A DNA stretch of 34,181 nt from an uncultured Oxalobacter sp. (GTDB lineage: Bacteria; Pseudomonadota; Gammaproteobacteria; Burkholderiales; Burkholderiaceae_D). Made by a program: the position numbers and the translations under genes. Under the pieces are notes generated by a model. That model did not search any database. It worked only from the letters and a program-made list of their open reading frames with translations, and had not been told where the DNA came from. This document shows, piece by piece, positions 8,061 to 18,339 of this stretch; the stretch's first letter is position 1; every line of letters begins with the position of its first letter. Where the stretch lies: the NCBI GenBank assembly GCA_934270705.1, contig CAKQQG010000012.1:1-34181 (forward strand), written 5' to 3'.

Positions 8061-9521
8061 ATGAAAGTACAAAATTTCCGGTTTTTTCGCAGGTTGATAT
8101 GCCTTTTGGCAAGTGTATTGGCATTGTCTATGCCGATACAGACGGTTTACGGCGCTTCGGCGGGGATGGTCAATGGCTTGCCGGACTTGACGGCACTGGT
8201 TGAAAAGGTGGGACCTGCAGTCGTCAATATCCGGACAGTGGAAAAAATTCAGGCAAGGCGCAATCCGGTATATGAAATGGATGAAGATTTTCAGGAGTAT
8301 CTGTTCCGCTTCTTCGGTGTGCCGCGTCCGGACAGTCCACAGGCGCAGCCGCAACAGAATGAACAGATACGCCGTGGAATGGGGTCCGGGTTCATCATCA
8401 CGCCTGACGGATACATCCTGACCAATCACCATGTCATCGATAATGCAGATGATGTTTTTGTCCGGCTGACGGACAACAGGGAATTCAAGGCAAAAGTCGT
8501 GGGTTCCGACAAACGGACGGATGTGGCTTTGCTGAAAATCGACGGAAAGGATTTGCCGTACCTGAAGACCGGAAAATCATCGGCCATTCGCGCCGGCGAA
8601 TGGGTGCTGGCCATCGGTTCACCGTTCGCGCTTGAAAATACCGTGACGGCCGGCATCATCTCGGCCAAGGCAAGGGATACGGGCGATTATTTGCCGCTTA
8701 TACAGACGGATGTCGCGGTCAATCCCGGCAATTCGGGCGGCCCGCTCATCAATATGGCCGGTGAGGCGATCGGTATCAATTCGCAGATTTACAGTCGTTC
8801 CGGTGGATATATGGGGATTTCGTTCGCCGTGCCGATTGACGAGGCACTTCGCGTATCCGAACAGCTGAAGGCACACGGTAAAGTGACGCGAGGCCAGATC
8901 GGCGTACAGGTCGGCGAACTGAACGAGGAAACGGCCCGGGCGCTGAATCTGCAAAACAGACAGGGGGCACTGGTCGTTCGTGTCGAAGAAGGATCACCTG
9001 CTGGCAAGGCAGGACTGGAAGCGGGTGACATCATCCTGAAATTCAATGGCCAGACGATCGACAAGATTTCGGAATTACCCAGACTTGTCGGTGAGACGAC
9101 ACCTGGCAAGACGGTGGAACTGTCTGTATGGCGCAAGGGAAAAACGATGAAGATGCCGGTAACGGTATCTGCCATGGAGTCCGAGACAGTTTCTGCCGGT
9201 ACCCAAAAGAATCAGGGCAATCGCAATCAGGCGCTTGCATCACAGATACTTGGTTTGTCTGTGGCCGATATGACGGCGACTCAAAAGAAAAGTCATGGTG
9301 TCAAACAGGGGGTTGTGGTTACTGCTGTCGGCAATCCGGCAGCAGCCAGCGGTATCCGGCGGGGTGATATCATCTTGCGCGTCAATTATACGGACGTTGC
9401 CAGCCAGAGCGATGTTCAGCGTCTGGTTTCAGGTCTCGACCGGAAAAAAGCCGTCGTATTGCTGATTCAAAGAAACAATATGATTTCTTATGTCACAGTC
9501 AAGCCAGACAGCAATCAGTGA
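8061..9521 (+). CDS. degP: Periplasmic serine protease/chaperone, DegP/MucD type
   Basis: This 486-residue HtrA-family protein starts with a signal peptide (basic MKVQNFRFFRR, then a hydrophobic stretch ending near VYGAS). The trypsin-like domain has His124 (TNHHVID), Asp154 (TDVALLKID) and Ser225 (GNSGGPL). Two PDZ domains follow, at roughly 270-365 and 390-480. HtrA proteases degrade or hold misfolded envelope proteins. In betaproteobacteria and pseudomonads the homologue MucD is the last gene of the rpoE-rseA-rseB-mucD cluster; here it follows rpoE directly after 180 non-coding bases. MucD would be an equally fitting name. Confidence 0.93.
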   Translation: MKVQNFRFFRRLICLLASVLALSMPIQTVYGASAGMVNGLPDLTALVEKVGPAVVNIRTVEKIQARRNPVYEMDEDFQEYLFRFFGVPRPDSPQAQPQQNEQIRRGMGSGFIITPDGYILTNHHVIDNADDVFVRLTDNREFKAKVVGSDKRTDVALLKIDGKDLPYLKTGKSSAIRAGEWVLAIGSPFALENTVTAGIISAKARDTGDYLPLIQTDVAVNPGNSGGPLINMAGEAIGINSQIYSRSGGYMGISFAVPIDEALRVSEQLKAHGKVTRGQIGVQVGELNEETARALNLQNRQGALVVRVEEGSPAGKAGLEAGDIILKFNGQTIDKISELPRLVGETTPGKTVELSVWRKGKTMKMPVTVSAMESETVSAGTQKNQGNRNQALASQILGLSVADMTATQKKSHGVKQGVVVTAVGNPAAASGIRRGDIILRVNYTDVASQSDVQRLVSGLDRKKAVVLLIQRNNMISYVTVKPDSNQ

Positions 9522-9577
9522 CGCTTGATCCGCAAGCCGGTAGCGGGATATGAGATCGTTATTTTGTCAGGTATCCG

Positions 9578-9586
9578 TGCTAAAAT
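9578..9586 (+). promoter_or_regulatory. Extended -10 promoter for ndk
   Basis: TGCTAAAAT lies 53 bases upstream of the ndk ATG. The -35 is poor (TTGTCA at 9564-9569 is too close at 11 bases), so recognition would rely on the TGN extension. Confidence 0.5.
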
Positions 9587-9639
9587 GAAAAGCTAGTCTT
9601 TTTTTGGATTTCTATTTCAGATAGTGGAGTTTTGTCAAA

Positions 9640-10065
9640 ATGGCAGTTGAACGTACCTTGTCAATCGTTAAGCCCGATGCAGTCGCCAAGAATGTGATCG
9701 GCAAGATTTATACACGTTTTGAAGAAGCTGGACTGAAGATCGTCGCCGCACGCATGGTTCAGTTGTCCCGTCCGGAAGCCGAAGGTTTTTATGCCGTTCA
9801 CAGAGAACGTCCTTTTTTCAATGATCTGGTTGAATTCATGATTTCCGGTCCGGTCATGGTACAGGTTCTGGAAGGTGAGAACGCCATTGCGAAGAATCGT
9901 GAACTGATGGGCGCTACCGATCCCAAAAAGGCGGAAAAAGGAACGATCCGCGCCGATTTCGCCGATTCGATCGATGCCAATGCAGTGCATGGTTCGGATG
10001 CTCCGGAAACCGCAGCCGTTGAAATCGCCTATTTCTTCCCGTCAATGCAAATTTGCGTCCGTTGA
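9640..10065 (+). CDS. ndk: Nucleoside diphosphate kinase
   Basis: Ndk moves the gamma-phosphate of ATP onto other nucleoside diphosphates through a phospho-histidine. The protein starts [15 protein letters not shown] and has its active-site His117 in [12 protein letters not shown], with the substrate-binding motif RERPFF upstream, at the standard length of 141 residues. GTGGAG at about 9626-9631 is the ribosome binding site. It has its own promoter and opens the long run ndk-rlmN-rodZ-ispG-hisS, a common order in Burkholderiales. Confidence 0.97.
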   Translation: MAVERTLSIVKPDAVAKNVIGKIYTRFEEAGLKIVAARMVQLSRPEAEGFYAVHRERPFFNDLVEFMISGPVMVQVLEGENAIAKNRELMGATDPKKAEKGTIRADFADSIDANAVHGSDAPETAAVEIAYFFPSMQICVR

Positions 10066-10075
10066 TATTGCCAGC

Positions 10076-10109
10076 TCATGTATTCGCCATGAAAAAGGCG
10101 AATACATGA
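10076..10109. repeat. Perfect 13-bp hairpin between ndk and rlmN
   Basis: TCATGTATTCGCC (10076-10088) and its exact complement (10097-10109) enclose an eight-base loop, ATGAAAAA. No T-run follows on either strand, so a standard intrinsic terminator is unlikely. It ends 19 bases before the rlmN start codon. Confidence 0.75.
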
Positions 10110-10128
10110 CATAGTATCAGGTGTATCC

Positions 10129-11292
10129 ATGAATGAAGCGCGCACAAACCTGTTGGGGTTCAGCCCTGCCGAGCTGATTGATTATTGCAAGACGCTGGAT
10201 GAAAAACCCTTTCGTGCCAAACAGCTTCAGCGCTGGATTCACCAGTTTGGTGTGAGTGATTTTGCACAGATGACCGATCTGGCGAAATCGCTTCGCGGAA
10301 AACTGGAAAAATGCGCCGAAATCAGGGCGCCTGCCGTTATCCGTGACCATACATCGGCTGATGGAACGCGGAAATGGCTGCTTGATGTGGGGCAGGGCAA
10401 CGCCATCGAGACAGTCTATATTCCGGAAGACAATCGCGGTACCCTGTGTGTTTCCACGCAAGCGGGATGTGCCGTCAACTGTTTGTTCTGCTCGACGGGC
10501 AAGCAGGGTTTCAGTCGTAATTTGACTGCTGCGGAAATTGTCGGTCAGCTCTGGATGGCCGAATTCGCATTGCGCAGGTCGAAAAACGTGCCAGAAGGCA
10601 AGGGGGAGCGACAGATTTCCAATGTCGTCATGATGGGAATGGGGGAACCCCTTTTCAATTTCGATGCCAGTGTCAACGCACTGAAACTGATGCTTGACGA
10701 CAATGCCTATGGCTTGTCCAGACGCCGGGTGACGGTATCGACCAGCGGCGTCGTTCCCATGATCGACAGATTGGCCCGGGAATGCCCGGTGGCTCTGGCG
10801 GTTTCGTTGCATGCGACCAACGACAAGTTGCGCGACATGCTGGTGCCGCTCAACCGGAAACATCCCCTGTCGGAACTGATGGCAGCGTGTCGCCGTTATC
10901 TGGAATACGCGCCGCGTGATTTCATTACGTTTGAGTATTGCATGCTGGATGGTATCAACGATACGGATGAGCATGCAAAAGAACTGGTTCGGCTGGTTCG
11001 GACTGGTTCCGATCCGGTATCATGCAAGCTGAATCTGATCCCGTTCAATTCCATTCCGATGCCAGGGTTGAGGCGTTCCAGTGACGAACGGATCGCGGCT
11101 TTTGCGAAAATTCTCCAGGATGCCGGTATTGTGACGACCGTGCGGAAAACGCGCGGAGAAGATATCGATGCAGCTTGCGGTTTGCTGGCTGGCGAGATCA
11201 GGGATCGGACCAGAGTAAAAGAAAGAATGGCTGAAAGCGGAATGATGCCCGTTTCGATTGTTCAGGATTACCGTTTCCAGAGTAATTGCTGA
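10129..11292 (+). CDS. rlmN: Dual-specificity 23S rRNA/tRNA adenine-C2 methyltransferase RlmN
   Basis: RlmN is a radical-SAM enzyme that methylates C2 of A2503 in 23S rRNA and A37 in some tRNAs. The iron-sulfur cluster cysteines are Cys114, Cys118 and Cys121 in [12 protein letters not shown]. The two mechanistic cysteines known from E. coli (118 and 355) correspond to Cys107 in TLCVSTQ and the methyl-carrying Cys350 in DIDAACGLL. The 387-residue length is normal. CAGGTG, nine to ten bases upstream, is a usable ribosome binding site. In many relatives pilF/pilW separates rlmN from rodZ; here the next gene is rodZ after 93 bases. Confidence 0.96.
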   Translation: MNEARTNLLGFSPAELIDYCKTLDEKPFRAKQLQRWIHQFGVSDFAQMTDLAKSLRGKLEKCAEIRAPAVIRDHTSADGTRKWLLDVGQGNAIETVYIPEDNRGTLCVSTQAGCAVNCLFCSTGKQGFSRNLTAAEIVGQLWMAEFALRRSKNVPEGKGERQISNVVMMGMGEPLFNFDASVNALKLMLDDNAYGLSRRRVTVSTSGVVPMIDRLARECPVALAVSLHATNDKLRDMLVPLNRKHPLSELMAACRRYLEYAPRDFITFEYCMLDGINDTDEHAKELVRLVRTGSDPVSCKLNLIPFNSIPMPGLRRSSDERIAAFAKILQDAGIVTTVRKTRGEDIDAACGLLAGEIRDRTRVKERMAESGMMPVSIVQDYRFQSNC

Positions 11293-11385
11293 AGCGGTGC
11301 CGGAAATATCGCTGTTGTCTGCCGGGCAACGATATGGGCTTTCTCACAATGGATGCAAGTGCTTTTTTCTAGGATGGTGCTTTAA

Positions 11386-12399
11386 ATGGACAACGTACAG
11401 AGCGATAAGACAGACAACACCTCGCAGCAGACCACCCCGGAAGCGATGCCGGCTACCGGTATCGAGCCTGAAGGAGCCGACAAACAAAAACCGGGCGCCA
11501 TTCTGGCAGCCAGACGCAAGGCAGAAGGTATTGCCGAGGAACAGATTGCTTCACGACTCAAAATGACGTTGCGGCAGTTGCGAGCGCTCGAGGCGGATGA
11601 TTACGATGCCTTGCACGGAATTGCCATTTCACGAGGTTTTGTTCGCGCCTATGCGCGTGTCCTGAAGATCGATCCTGAACCGCTTGTCGCAATGTTCGGT
11701 GAAAGTAACCCCTATGCGACTTTGCCAGGAAAGAGTGTATCGACGCGAGGCGGAGCCGGGGAACCGTTTGTGCAGAATCAGGTTTCCTTTCGGAAGAAAG
11801 GCAATTTGACCGGCAAGATCGTCATTGTCCTGATTGTCATCGTGATCGCAGTTATTGTGGCATGGAATATGAAGCGGTTTTCATCTGACCGGCAAGCTGC
11901 GAAGGTGGATAAACAACCGGTGGCATCCGCTCCGGCATCATCGTCGGCACAGGTAACGCAACCGGAGAAACAGGAACAGAAAGCACCGGAAAATGCGCAG
12001 GCTGTTCAGGAAAAAGAACCGGACGGACAGTCTGCGAATATCGAAGGCGGCAATGACAAAACGGCCGCGCCAGCTGCTGCGGTTGTGCAGCCAACCGAAA
12101 GCAAAAACAACCAGACACAGCCTGCAATGGTTCCGGTGAAGGCCGCTTCTTCACAGAATGCTGCGTCACAGCTGAATATGAATTTCAGTGAAAAGTCATG
12201 GGTTCGGGTTCAGGGTAATGACGGCACTGTCCTCGCTGAATATATGGGGTTGCCGGGCGAACAGCGCTCGCTGGATGTCAATGGCCCTGTGACGGTCATT
12301 GTCGGATATGCACCAGGGGTTCGTATGACGTTCAGGGGAGCTCCTGTCGATCTGGAGTCGCACGCAGTCAATTCGGTGGCACGGATCAGCCTGAAGTAA
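11386..12399 (+). CDS. rodZ: Cytoskeletal helix-turn-helix membrane protein RodZ
   Basis: The layout matches RodZ, which links MreB filaments to the wall-building machine in rod-shaped cells. It has a cytoplasmic HTH domain (about 35-105, with [19 protein letters not shown]), one membrane helix (about 144-160), a long periplasmic Ala/Gln/Pro-rich linker (about 170-260) and a C-terminal DUF4115 beta domain (about 265-337). The 30 residues before the HTH are polar and low-complexity. AGGATG near 11371 can serve as ribosome binding site. Its position just before ispG is the standard one. Confidence 0.92.
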   Translation: MDNVQSDKTDNTSQQTTPEAMPATGIEPEGADKQKPGAILAARRKAEGIAEEQIASRLKMTLRQLRALEADDYDALHGIAISRGFVRAYARVLKIDPEPLVAMFGESNPYATLPGKSVSTRGGAGEPFVQNQVSFRKKGNLTGKIVIVLIVIVIAVIVAWNMKRFSSDRQAAKVDKQPVASAPASSSAQVTQPEKQEQKAPENAQAVQEKEPDGQSANIEGGNDKTAAPAAAVVQPTESKNNQTQPAMVPVKAASSQNAASQLNMNFSEKSWVRVQGNDGTVLAEYMGLPGEQRSLDVNGPVTVIVGYAPGVRMTFRGAPVDLESHAVNSVARISLK

Positions 12400-12400
12400 T

Positions 12401-13660
12401 ATGGAAAAGTGTTCCGAAGCGCTGGTTGCCGGTGTGATGCGCAGGCAAGAAACGTACGGCGTGCAGGTCAGATACCGTAACAATACGGTCCGTATCGGTC
12501 AGGGAGCGCCGATTGTCGTGCAATCCATGACCAATACCGACACGGCGGATGTCGAAGCTACGGTTCGTCAGGTGATGGAACTGGCAGATGCCGGTTCCGA
12601 ACTGGTGCGCATGACGGTGAATACACCGGAGGCGGCACAAGCTGTGCCGTTGATTCGTGAGCATCTGGATGCATCGGGATACGATGTGCCGCTGATCGGC
12701 GACTTTCATTACAACGGGCATTTGTTGCTGACACAATTTACCGAATGTGCGCAAGCATTGTCCAAATACCGTATCAATCCGGGCAATGTCGGTCAGGGTG
12801 CGAAAAAGGATCTTCATTTTGCGGATATGATCGAGGTGGCCTGCCGCCATGACAAGCCGGTACGTATCGGAGTGAACTGGGGCAGTCTCGATCAGGGTAT
12901 GCTGGAACGGCTTATGGATGAAAACGCACGGCGTCCGAAGCCCTGGCCGGTTCAGAGTGTGATGTACGAGGCGTTGATCGCGTCTGCTGTCGAAAGTGCG
13001 GATCGGGCTGTACAATGGGGATTGCCGGCGGATCATATCGTGTTGTCATGCAAGGTCTCAGGCGTACAGGATCTGGTGGCGGTTTACCGTGAATTGTCCC
13101 GCCGTTGCCGTTATGCGTTGCATCTTGGATTGACCGAAGCGGGTATGGGCAGCAAGGGGATCGTTGCGTCTGTGGCTGCATTATCCGTGTTGTTGCAGGA
13201 AGGAATTGGCGATACAATCCGCATTTCGCTGACGCCGGGCCCGGGAGAACCGAGGACGAAAGAAGTCGTTGTTGCGCAGGAATTGCTGCAAACGATGGGG
13301 TTGCGCAATTTCATCCCGATGGTGGTATCGTGTCCGGGATGTGGCCGGACCTCGTCCGATTTTTTCCAGAAACTGGCTGGCAATACACAAAATTTCCTGC
13401 GAGAACAGATGCCGGTCTGGAGAGAACGTTTTCCGGGTGTCGAAACGATGCGAGTCGCTGTGATGGGGTGTATCGTTAATGGTCCGGGCGAGTCGCGTCA
13501 TGCCGATATCGGCATCAGTTTGCCGGGAAGAGGAGAGTCGCCGGCCGCTCCCGTTTTTGAAGATGGTCAAAAAACGGTGACCTTGCGAGGTGGTGATATC
13601 GACCGGCAATTCCAGCAAATGATCGTGAAGTATGTCGAATCCCGCTTCGGGAAAAGCTAA
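12401..13660 (+). CDS. ispG: 4-hydroxy-3-methylbut-2-enyl diphosphate synthase
   Basis: IspG (GcpE) reduces methylerythritol cyclodiphosphate to HMBPP in the MEP isoprenoid pathway, using a 4Fe-4S cluster. The protein has [12 protein letters not shown] near residue 40, a TIM-barrel core, and the cluster cysteines Cys311, Cys314 (SCPGCGRTS) and Cys357 ([11 protein letters not shown]). The ATG at 12401 lies one base after the rodZ stop, so the two are likely translationally coupled. The 419-residue length fits the bacterial form. Confidence 0.96.
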   Translation: MEKCSEALVAGVMRRQETYGVQVRYRNNTVRIGQGAPIVVQSMTNTDTADVEATVRQVMELADAGSELVRMTVNTPEAAQAVPLIREHLDASGYDVPLIGDFHYNGHLLLTQFTECAQALSKYRINPGNVGQGAKKDLHFADMIEVACRHDKPVRIGVNWGSLDQGMLERLMDENARRPKPWPVQSVMYEALIASAVESADRAVQWGLPADHIVLSCKVSGVQDLVAVYRELSRRCRYALHLGLTEAGMGSKGIVASVAALSVLLQEGIGDTIRISLTPGPGEPRTKEVVVAQELLQTMGLRNFIPMVVSCPGCGRTSSDFFQKLAGNTQNFLREQMPVWRERFPGVETMRVAVMGCIVNGPGESRHADIGISLPGRGESPAAPVFEDGQKTVTLRGGDIDRQFQQMIVKYVESRFGKS

Positions 13661-13697
13661 CAAGAAGCTAACAGATTGAAGAATAACAGTTAAAAAC

Positions 13698-15062
13698 ATG
13701 TCGGAAGAAAACAAGACGAAAAAAATCAGGAAAATCCTGGGGATCAAGGGAATGAACGATATCCTTCCCGACGAGTCGCCGCTTTGGGAATTGCTGGAAA
13801 ATACGGTGGAATCGGTGCTGAAAAGTTATGGCTATCAACGTATCAGGACGCCTATCGTTGAAGAAACGGCGCTTTTTGCTCGCGGGCTTGGTGCGGTGAC
13901 CGATATTGTGGAAAAGGAAATGTATTCCTTCGAGGATTCCCTTAACGGTGACCAGTTGACGTTGCGTCCGGAATGTACGGCAGGCGTCGTACGTGCCGTG
14001 CTGGAACACAATCTGACATACAACGGTCCGAAACGTTTGTGGTACACCGGTCCGATGTTCCGGCATGAACGTCCGCAGCGTGGGCGCTATCGCCAGTTTC
14101 ATCAGATCGGTGCCGAGGCAGTCGGTTTTCCGGGGCCGGATATCGATGCCGAACTGATTTTGTTGTGTCGGCGTTTGTGGGACGATCTCGGTCTGGACAA
14201 TATCCGGCTGGAACTCAATTCGATTGGTAATGCGGAAGAACGCAACCGTCACCGCAGCGATCTGATCGCCTATTTCGAACAGAATCTGGATTTGCTGGAT
14301 ATGGACGCACGGCGCAGGTTGCATAGCAATCCCTTGCGCATTCTGGATACGAAGAATCCGCATATGCAGGATATGGTCAATGCAGCGCCGAAGCTGCTGG
14401 ACTATCTGGGGCCGGATTCGCTGGCGCATTTCGAGGGTGTTCAGAAGATCTTGCAGCGCAACAATGTACCTTTCACGATCAATCCGAGACTGGTTCGCGG
14501 AATGGATTACTATAACCGGACGGTATTCGAGTGGATCAGCGAGGAACTGGGTGCGCAGGGAACCGTTTGCGGTGGTGGACGGTACGATCCACTCTTTGAG
14601 ATGTTCGGTGGTCGCCCAACGCCGTCATGCGGTTTTGCCATGGGTGTCGAACGTCTGATAGAACTGCTCAAGGCCAGGGGTGATATGGAACTGTCCAGTC
14701 AGGTCGATGTGTTCATCGCCCATCAGGGGAACGAGGCGTTGCTGGAAGCGACGGTACTGGCGGAATCGCTGCGCAATACCGGACTGGATGTCATGCTCTA
14801 CTGTACCGCGATGAATTCCGGCGGCAGTTTCAAGGCACAGATGAAACGTGCGGATGAAAGCGGTGCGGCGTTTGCGATTCTGATCGGTGAAGACGAAATC
14901 AAAAGCGGTCAGGCCAGTGTCAAGGCATTACGTGTCGGCAAGGATGGCGAGAACCAGTCTGCCGTGCCGTTCGAAAAAGTCGCCGATTATCTGTTCGACC
15001 AGATTGCCGGCGAATGCGAGTGTGGTGACGATCATTCGTCACATGGTCATTGTATTCATTGA
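13698..15062 (+). CDS. hisS: Histidyl-tRNA synthetase with a Cys/His-rich C-terminal tail
   Basis: HisRS charges tRNA-His. Class II marks are present: motif 2 ([16 protein letters not shown]), the histidine-specific block [15 protein letters not shown], motif 3 ([13 protein letters not shown]), and a C-terminal anticodon-binding domain from about residue 335. The protein is 454 residues long, about 30 more than E. coli HisRS. Its last 15 residues, [15 protein letters not shown] (440-454), hold three Cys and four His in a pattern like a metal site. The Shine-Dalgarno sequence is weak. yfgM and bamB follow closely, as usual. Confidence 0.96.
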   Translation: MSEENKTKKIRKILGIKGMNDILPDESPLWELLENTVESVLKSYGYQRIRTPIVEETALFARGLGAVTDIVEKEMYSFEDSLNGDQLTLRPECTAGVVRAVLEHNLTYNGPKRLWYTGPMFRHERPQRGRYRQFHQIGAEAVGFPGPDIDAELILLCRRLWDDLGLDNIRLELNSIGNAEERNRHRSDLIAYFEQNLDLLDMDARRRLHSNPLRILDTKNPHMQDMVNAAPKLLDYLGPDSLAHFEGVQKILQRNNVPFTINPRLVRGMDYYNRTVFEWISEELGAQGTVCGGGRYDPLFEMFGGRPTPSCGFAMGVERLIELLKARGDMELSSQVDVFIAHQGNEALLEATVLAESLRNTGLDVMLYCTAMNSGGSFKAQMKRADESGAAFAILIGEDEIKSGQASVKALRVGKDGENQSAVPFEKVADYLFDQIAGECECGDDHSSHGHCIH

Positions 15063-15073
15063 TCGGAACGAAA

Positions 15074-15721
15074 ATGGCTTACGATTTGGAAGAACAGGAA
15101 CAGCTCGAATCCATCAAGGCATGGTGGAAAAAGCATGGCAACTGGATTACCTGGGTGCTGATTATCGCATTGGGTTGCTATGCGGCTTATGCCTATTGGG
15201 GATATTACCAGCGCAAACAGGCGGCACAGGCATCCCAGCTGTATTACGAAATGCAAAATGCCGTCATGGCCGATGACAATGAAAGAGCCTTGCGGGTTGC
15301 GAAAGATACCCAGGAAAAATTCGGCAGTACGGCATATGCGCCGATGGTCACGCTGGTTGCAGCCAAGATGGCATATGAGGACAACAATACCGATGTGGCC
15401 AGAGAGCAGCTCAAATGGGTGGTCGATAATGCCAAGCAGGATGGCTACAAGGCGATCGCACGCATCAGGCTGGCCGGAATCCTGCTTGATGAAAAAGCCT
15501 ATGATGAAGGTCTGAATCTGCTCTCAGCCAGTTTCCCTGCCGCGTTCGCAAGTCTTGCCGAAGACAGAAAAGGCGATTTTTATGTGGCGCAAAACCGGCT
15601 TGATGAAGCCAGGGCAGCCTATCGTGCCGCGCTGGAAAAAGCGGATCATGCCGATCCGGGAAGGCAGCTGATCCAGCTCAAGCTGGACGAACTGGGTGTT
15701 TCACCTGAGGCCAAAGGATAA
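15074..15721 (+). CDS. yfgM: YfgM, tetratricopeptide-like ancillary SecYEG subunit
   Basis: This 215-residue protein has a short cytoplasmic N-terminus (MAYDLEEQEQLESIKAWWKK), one membrane helix (about 23-43) and a periplasmic TPR-like region rich in alanine. YfgM associates with the SecYEG translocon and the chaperone PpiD and supports handling of exported proteins. The ATG at 15074 is chosen because the family begins with this DLEEQEQ stretch; the open frame upstream overlaps the end of hisS. GGAACG precedes it. It lies between hisS and bamB, the invariant place for this family. Confidence 0.93.
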   Translation: MAYDLEEQEQLESIKAWWKKHGNWITWVLIIALGCYAAYAYWGYYQRKQAAQASQLYYEMQNAVMADDNERALRVAKDTQEKFGSTAYAPMVTLVAAKMAYEDNNTDVAREQLKWVVDNAKQDGYKAIARIRLAGILLDEKAYDEGLNLLSASFPAAFASLAEDRKGDFYVAQNRLDEARAAYRAALEKADHADPGRQLIQLKLDELGVSPEAKG

Positions 15722-15725
15722 TTCC

Positions 15726-16883
15726 GTGAAAAAACAGCTGAGATCGATACTTGTATGGGTCAGCATGGCATTGTCGCTGTCGCTGGGCGGCTGTGCCATC
15801 TATGACTGGTTTGCGAGCAAGCCGCCCAGAAATCCGCCATCTGAACTGGTACAGTTTTCACCCTCGAAGACACCTCACCGTATCTGGTCCGTCAATGTCG
15901 GATCGGCTGGAAACTATGTTTTCACACCGGCAGTCGCTTTTGATGCCGTTTATGCAGCCGCAGCGGATGGTACAGTGGTCAGGGTCGATCCGGCAAACGG
16001 TGCCGAAGTCTGGCGACGGGATGTCGATACGGATCTGACGACCGGTGTCGCCAGCGACGGAAATACGGTGGTGGTTGCGGGCGTGAAAGGCTCGTTGATC
16101 GCACTGGATTCCGGCGGCAACGAAAAATGGAAAGTGCCCGTGTCAACGGAAATCCTGACGACGCCGATCATTGCGCATGGTCTGGTTGTCGTGCGCAGTC
16201 TGGATAACAAGATCGCGGCATATGATGTCGATACCGGTGAACGGCGATGGATCGTCCCGCATCGCGCACCTGCATTGATGTTGCGTGCATCGCCGGGTAT
16301 AGCGACTGTCGGGCCTACGGCGATTGTTGCCTTGCCGGGAGGACGCATGATTTCGATGATGCTCAATAACGGTGCGATTCGCTGGGAAATTCCGATCGGT
16401 GATCCGAAGGGCGCGACGGAACTGGAACGGATTGCGGACATGTCCGGCACGCCGGCCATTTACGGGCAGGGGGTTTGCGTGGCGGCATATCAGGGGCGAA
16501 TGGGATGCTTTGATGTGGTGTCCGGTTCGACTTTCTGGGTCAAGGGATTCTCAAGCAAGGTCGGCGTCAGTATTGATGACGAGCACGTTTATGCGGTCGA
16601 TACAGACGACAAGGTATATGCATTTTCCAATTTGCGTGGCCAGAGTGTCTGGCGCAATGACAAAATGACCTATCGGAGCCTGACGACACCCGTGCCGTAC
16701 CGCTCGGATGTGGTAGTCGGTGACGGTCAGGGATTTATCCATTTTCTTTCGCGTTATGACGGATCGTTCGATGCCCGAATCGAAACAGATGGCTCACCTA
16801 TTCTGGCGACACCTGTTGTATCGGGCGAACGGTTGATCGTACAGACACGGGATGGGTCATTGCAGGCATTTACCCTGGATTAA
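15726..16883 (+). CDS. bamB: Outer-membrane assembly lipoprotein BamB
   Basis: BamB is the beta-propeller lipoprotein of the BAM complex that inserts outer-membrane proteins. A GTG at 15726, with AGGA (15715-15718) seven bases before it, gives a lipoprotein signal ending in LGGC, with Cys23 as the lipidated residue, and a 385-residue product. Repeated PQQ-like blades follow (for example VVRVDPANGAEVWRR, LIALDSGGNEKW and IAAYDVDTGERRW). The frame is open further upstream into yfgM, but the extra residues would spoil the signal peptide. The der gene begins three bases after the stop. Confidence 0.95.
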   Translation: MKKQLRSILVWVSMALSLSLGGCAIYDWFASKPPRNPPSELVQFSPSKTPHRIWSVNVGSAGNYVFTPAVAFDAVYAAAADGTVVRVDPANGAEVWRRDVDTDLTTGVASDGNTVVVAGVKGSLIALDSGGNEKWKVPVSTEILTTPIIAHGLVVVRSLDNKIAAYDVDTGERRWIVPHRAPALMLRASPGIATVGPTAIVALPGGRMISMMLNNGAIRWEIPIGDPKGATELERIADMSGTPAIYGQGVCVAAYQGRMGCFDVVSGSTFWVKGFSSKVGVSIDDEHVYAVDTDDKVYAFSNLRGQSVWRNDKMTYRSLTTPVPYRSDVVVGDGQGFIHFLSRYDGSFDARIETDGSPILATPVVSGERLIVQTRDGSLQAFTLD

Positions 16884-16886
16884 AAG

Positions 16887-18224
16887 ATGAAACCTGTTAT
16901 CGCGTTGGTAGGGCGTCCCAATGTCGGAAAATCGACATTGTTTAATCGTTTGACGCGCTCAAGGGCGGCGCTGGTTGCCGATTATCCCGGTTTGACCCGT
17001 GACCGTCATTACGGTGAAGGAAGAATGGGTGACCGTCCTTTTCTCGTCATCGACACCGGTGGTTTTGAACCGGTCGTCAAGGAAGGCGTTTTGCAGGAAA
17101 TGGCCAAACAGACGAAGCAGGCGGTTGCAGAAGCCGATGTCGTGATCTTCATTGTGGACGGGCGTCAGGGAATCACACCACATGACAAGGCCATTACCGA
17201 TTATCTGCGCAGATGTGGCCGCCCTGTCATATTGGCGGTCAACAAGGCTGAGGGAATGAAATATACGGCTGTCGTGGCCGATTTTTATGAACTGGGGATG
17301 GGCGATCCGCTGGTGATCTCGTCCGCACATGGCGACGGTGTTTACACATTGCTGGATGAAGCACTGAAACGGGTACCGGAGGCCATGCCGGAAACGGATG
17401 ATGAAGCGCAAACGGAACAGGCGTCCTTACGTCTGGCGATCGTCGGGCGTCCCAATGTCGGCAAATCGACCATGATCAATGCGCTTCTCGGTGAGGAGCG
17501 GGTCATCGCTTTCGATTTGCCCGGAACGACGCGTGATGCCATTGAGATTCCTTTCGAACGCGACGGAAAACACTATACGCTGGTCGATACGGCAGGTCTC
17601 AGGAAACGCGGAAAAGTGTTCCAGGCTATCGAAAAATTCTCTGTCGTCAAAACCTTGCAGGCTATCTCGGAAGCGAATGTCGTCTTGCTGCTTCTGGACG
17701 CACGGCAGGATATATCGGAACAGGACGCGCATATCGCGGGTTTCGTACTGGAGAGCGGTCGTGCACTGGTTGTCGGTATCAACAAGTGGGACGGCCTTTC
17801 GCCGGACAAGCGCAAGGAAATCCGTTCCGAAGTCGAGCGCAAGCTCCATTTTTTGTCTTTTGCGAAATTCCATTATGTTTCGGCACTGAAAGCGACCGGT
17901 ATCGCCTCGCTGATGCGTTCTGTCGATGCGGCCTATGCGGCAGCCATGGCGAAATTGCCGACACCGCGCCTGACAAGGGTGCTGGAAGAAGCGGTCGCTC
18001 ACCAACAGCCGCCGCGTCGCCAGGGTTCCATCAGGCCGAAATTGCGTTATGCCCATCAAGGCGGCCAAAATCCGCCGGTGATCGTGATACACGGCAACAG
18101 TCTGGAAAATATCGGCGACGATTACAAACGTTATCTGGAAAAGCATTTCCGGGATGCTTTTTCGCTGGTGGGTACGCCTTTGCGAATCGAATTCCGCTCC
18201 GGAAAGAATCCGTTTGCAAAATAA
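16887..18224 (+). CDS. der: Ribosome-assembly GTPase Der (EngA)
   Basis: Der has two tandem GTPase domains and a KH-like C-terminus and is needed for 50S subunit assembly. Two P-loops, both GRPNVGKS, are seen near residues 8-15 and 187-194. Each has its own DTGG/DTAG switch and NKxE/NKWD motif (NKAEG and NKWDG). The C-terminal [15 protein letters not shown] region is the KH-like domain. The protein is 445 residues, normal for the family. The DNA around the two P-loops is nearly identical over 26 bases, which reflects the domain duplication plus codon preference. Confidence 0.97.
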   Translation: MKPVIALVGRPNVGKSTLFNRLTRSRAALVADYPGLTRDRHYGEGRMGDRPFLVIDTGGFEPVVKEGVLQEMAKQTKQAVAEADVVIFIVDGRQGITPHDKAITDYLRRCGRPVILAVNKAEGMKYTAVVADFYELGMGDPLVISSAHGDGVYTLLDEALKRVPEAMPETDDEAQTEQASLRLAIVGRPNVGKSTMINALLGEERVIAFDLPGTTRDAIEIPFERDGKHYTLVDTAGLRKRGKVFQAIEKFSVVKTLQAISEANVVLLLLDARQDISEQDAHIAGFVLESGRALVVGINKWDGLSPDKRKEIRSEVERKLHFLSFAKFHYVSALKATGIASLMRSVDAAYAAAMAKLPTPRLTRVLEEAVAHQQPPRRQGSIRPKLRYAHQGGQNPPVIVIHGNSLENIGDDYKRYLEKHFRDAFSLVGTPLRIEFRSGKNPFAK

Positions 18225-18339
18225 TCGGTTTTCACACGGGTCTGGTCATATTTTCGGGAATCAAATAGGGTATAGTTGACCTGTTTCGAAGAATGGTTTT
18301 ATTTGCGGCACGACGGGCCGTATTCAGTCTCCAATATCC

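Noticed and set aside
9588..9604. AAAAG/CTTTT hairpin followed by T-run in the ndk leader
   Set aside because: The stem is five A-T rich pairs and overlaps the predicted transcription start, so it could not form as a terminator.
16911..17470. Near-identical 26-base direct repeat in der (16911-16936 and 17445-17470)
   Set aside because: Both copies encode the [10 protein letters not shown]-loop of the two GTPase domains; the likeness follows from the protein motif and codon preference, not from a mobile or regulatory repeat.
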